Below, piece after piece: positions 61,585-64,000 of a stretch of 64,000 bases of DNA. This DNA is from Loripinus fragilis (lineage: Eukaryota; Mollusca; Bivalvia; Lucinida; Lucinidae), in contig OZ026518.1 of NCBI GenBank assembly GCA_964019695.1, positions 76,253,912 through 76,317,911 of the forward strand, read 5' to 3'. The position numbers and the translations under genes were made by a program. Below the pieces are notes generated by a model. It ran no database searches. It saw only the letters and a program-made list of their open reading frames with translations, and had not been told where the DNA came from. Position 1 is the stretch's first letter; every line of letters starts with the position of its first letter.

Positions 61585-61836
61585 AACCCTTAAAACGCCA
61601 ATCGCAACAAAAGTCGTCTGCTTTTGTCGTGCTGCTGAAATGTTTTAGAAGCCTTTCCAACAAACAGTGTAGACACAGATCAGACTGCTCCTATAGGAGC
61701 AGTCTGATATAGGAGCAGTCTGATCTGGATCCACACTGTTTGTCTATATACTTAGCTTTGATAAATAATGTTAGCAAAGATTTGCAGCAGACGACTTTTC
61801 AAATGAATTTTTCGCTGGCGTTTTAAGGGCTAAGCA
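61585..61836 (+). repeat. MITE-F copy with duplicated core
   Basis: CCCTTAAAACGCCAATCGCA and CTGGCGTTTTAAGGG ends. The core half TATAGGAGCAGTCTGAT is present twice in a row. Confidence 0.82.
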
Positions 61837-61969
61837 TATTACACTCCATGAGAAGTTTGATTCTTACTGCCACGGTCGCTTGTGGGCGACCAAATACTGG
61901 GACCTAAATGGGTAAACCTATATATTTTGTAAACTTTCTATTACCCTACTATTGCATTTTGTCTGGTTC

Positions 61970-62065
61970 GTCATTGGTTCCATCTGGGATTCGTATGGTG
62001 TTTTTGTCCTTCAGGAGGAAATAGAAAGCGCGCAAAAGCGCGGTGTCAGATTTGTAACAGGAATA
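61970..62065 (+). pseudogene. LINE reverse-transcriptase C-terminal fragment
   Basis: Open frame GSIWDSYGVFVLQEEIESAQ KRGVRFVTG matches the WDPY...DIE..QKRAARFVTG block at the C-terminus of CR1/jockey-type elements. Only ~30 residues survive. Not the same family as 37508. Confidence 0.7.
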
Positions 62066-62269
62066 TACACCTATAAAATATATAGCATCATTCATATCAA
62101 GAAGTCACAGCTTAGAATTTCCAGATTAATATGTACGAGTAGAGTTCAATAAGTTCGTAGAACTCGGTATTTTTCTGTACAATTCATTTTTTTCATTTTT
62201 GTGTAATGTAGACCTTTGTCAGTTGAATGATAATAGTCGTCCAGTCAACACGTACATTAATTGCTCTTT

Positions 62270-62719
62270 GTTTGAATTCAGAGCGTTTCTCACTTAGGAG
62301 GGTGCAAACGCCAAAGAAATCCATCGACTCATGGCTGATATGTATGATGATAGTAGCCCATAGTAAGTGATCAGCAGAATTTAAATGTGGGCGAGACTCC
62401 TTAGAGGATGACCCAAGTCCAGGTTGCCCTGCTAATGTCATCAGCCAGGAGATGATCGACCGTGTTGAGAGACTTGTGCTAAACGATCGCCGAATCAAAT
62501 TTGCCGAACTTGCTTCAAAATGTGGTATTTCTAATGGAAGTGTTTACATAATCCATGAACATTTATGCATGTCAAAAGTATGCCAGTAAGGTACCCAGAA
62601 CCTGAACTTGCAAGATCGGCAGCAAAAGGTGGAGTCAAGTCAAGGACTTCTGGAAGTGTACAATGCCAATCCAGAAGACTTTCACACTCGTCTTGTAACA
62701 GGAGATGAATCTTCACCAC
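62270..62719 (+). pseudogene. Mariner transposase remnant (N-terminal half)
   Basis: Frame-shifting translation gives NAKEIHRLMADMYDD, SLEDDPSPGCP, EMIDRVERLVLNDRRIKFAE, ISNGSVYIIHEHL, GLLEVYNANPEDFHTRLVTG and DES. This is the paired helix-turn-helix DNA-binding part of a mariner (Tc1/mariner) transposase and the start of its catalytic region. Stops and frameshifts, no complete DDD triad. Confidence 0.85.
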
Positions 62720-62884
62720 TTAAAAAGAGTTGAGGGGTTGTTGAACATTTTTTACACTTTCAATCAGTTCTAATTATCACTATTGTGTTATCAATCAGTT
62801 AGAACCCTGATCTGAGCTGGATTTGCATCGTTTGCCAATGTTGGCTTTTTGGGTTGATAGAGTGTGCTATATTTTACATCAGTA

Positions 62885-63105
62885 CTGTAGTTAACGCTTT
62901 GCCTACTAATGTCGTCTGCTGATAACCTTTGCAAAAAGTTTGGATCCACATCAGGCCCAACAAACGTCGGGCCAGATCTGGAGCCAAACTACTTGACACT
63001 CTGATGCTATTCCTAAATTCATTTTTTTCGAAAAAGTTGATTTTGAAAAAAAAATCAGCAGACGACAAAATAGCATGCAAAATTACCCGGTAGGCAAAGA
63101 GTAGC
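62885..63105 (+). repeat. MITE-D copy
   Basis: TTTGCCTACTAATGTCGTCT and CAGACGACAAAATAGCATGC, GGTAGGCAAAGAG inverted ends; AAAAGTTTGGATCCACATCA and TCTGGAGCCAAACTACTT core. Confidence 0.8.
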
Positions 63106-63222
63106 AATGATAATAACAAAATGGTACTCAATGGTGTTGGATGATAACATTAGGGATAATCAATTATAAATATTGTTGTATAAAATTGCTAAAATGAAGG
63201 TGAGCAAATGCATATTTTTCAT

Positions 63223-63420
63223 TTTCCGTAAAACCTGTGCAAAACGGCCACGTAAAAATAGACAAAACAAATATCTTAATGACAAATGGTAGCTTGATTA
63301 AGGTCCCCTTAGAGCATTCTGCAATACTTTTGATCTGTATTAAGCGACAATTGGTCTTGAAAACCAATTTTCGGTCGTTTTGAGAGTGACTTTTTTAGAC
63401 CGGTTTTACTTTATGTACAC
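63223..63420 (+). repeat. MITE-L copy 2
   Basis: CCGTAAAACCTGTGCAAAAC and AGACCGGTTTTACTT ends; AGAGCATTCTGCAATACTTT inside, as at 32217. Confidence 0.75.
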
Positions 63421-63424
63421 TGCA

Positions 63425-63990
63425 TTTGGCGGTTGTAGCAAAGCAGTTAGGCCACCTGTCTTTCAAACTAATAATACAGGCTTGATTATTACTTGTACTG
63501 TCTTTCGGATCGACGCCCCTCTGTAATTCCCCGAGCTATTGGCTTGATCGTAAACCTGAAGGTACCTGATCTTGAGACCGCACCAAGTGACCTCAGCTAT
63601 TAGGTCAAGTCCTGGTACTAGGCGTGAAGGACATTACTGTACATTGTGAACTTTAAACATTACTATTAGTTTTGGCATTACTACACAGTGCAAACTTTCA
63701 ACATTTCTGTTTAAAAAGATAAGTGAGTAGGAAATACCACAATCACACACTGCAGTCCAACCCACGGCGCCATGCGGAAGAGCCACAGAGCACTAAAAGT
63801 CACGGGACATCAGGAAGACAACTAAAGTAAAGCAACCAGCACCCTCTTTCCCATCAAGATGATTGCAAAACTAGAATGGACACTAAGTACTGCATAACAA
63901 AACAAGGACCAAACACAGAACCTTCACACACAATGGGAGCAACAATAACAGAACGACAGCCTTAGAACGACTTGGACTGCCACTGGTATC
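63425..63990 (+). repeat. Dispersed repeat (partner at 15405-15600)
   Basis: Its first ~80 bp (GGCGGTTGTAGCAAAGCAGT ... ACAGGCTTGATT) look weakly tRNA-like. Its 3' part shares CCATCAAGATGATTGCAAAA and GCCTTAGAACGAC with the earlier copy. Extends to near the window edge. Confidence 0.55.
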
Positions 63991-64000
63991 TATTTGAACC

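Overview
The window is eukaryotic, AT-rich and intron-dominated. The dense mix of tRNA-derived SINEs, palindromic MITEs and composite elements with internal ~150-200 bp tandem arrays suggests a mollusc, probably a bivalve. That taxonomic call is inference; no marker gene fixes the species.

The only convincing host protein-coding gene is on the + strand: a complete orthologue of KAT14 (CSRP2BP / ATAC2), the second acetyltransferase subunit of the ATAC complex. I assembled 18 coding exons between 3893 and 50037. Every splice pair has AG/GT borders with matching phase. They give one uninterrupted frame of 2499 nt (832 residues), from an N-terminal C4HC3 (PHD-like) zinc-binding module to a C-terminal GNAT acetyltransferase domain. 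A non-coding 5' exon must lie upstream of 3855 and was not located. A complete tRNA-Pro(UGG) gene lies at 594-664 on the - strand.

Almost all remaining sequence is transposon-derived, often nested with readable target-site duplications (TSDs). The families are: SINE-A (about 9 full or partial copies plus a 3' fragment) and SINE-B (two copies with 15-bp TSDs); at least ten palindromic or TIR MITE families (called MITE-A to MITE-L here); a 5'-truncated LINE on the - strand (37508-39659) with one nonsense codon; a TA-flanked Tc1/mariner-superfamily element with a possible pogo-like remnant (20102-21259); an element with mariner-type ends (28282-29306); a broken mariner transposase (62270-62719); and hAT-like MITEs.

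Three structures stand out. First, a 1.69-kb foldback element (46623-48313) with ~565-bp nearly identical arms sits in a KAT14 intron inside an older MITE. Second, a 4.17-kb inverted-repeat element (54322-58488) lies downstream of the gene, and its empty site can be read in a related element at ~22757. Third, a group of composite elements shares left and right termini, including a hairpin near the right end, but carries unrelated internal arrays (9281-11553, 44222-45768, 52967-58655). The KAT14 gene itself carries two local duplications of exon 3' ends with their donor sites (12660-12756 and 19906-20101) and a SINE inserted 6 bp into the exon 9 intron that duplicated the splice donor.

Layout: 1-3850, tRNA, degenerate repeats, MITE and SINE copies; 3855-50037, KAT14 with repeat-filled introns; 50038-51420, 3' region with a hAT-like insertion and candidate poly(A) signals; 51468-60322, a run of composite elements; 60390-64000, repeat monomers, MITEs, a LINE fragment, the mariner remnant and a dispersed repeat.
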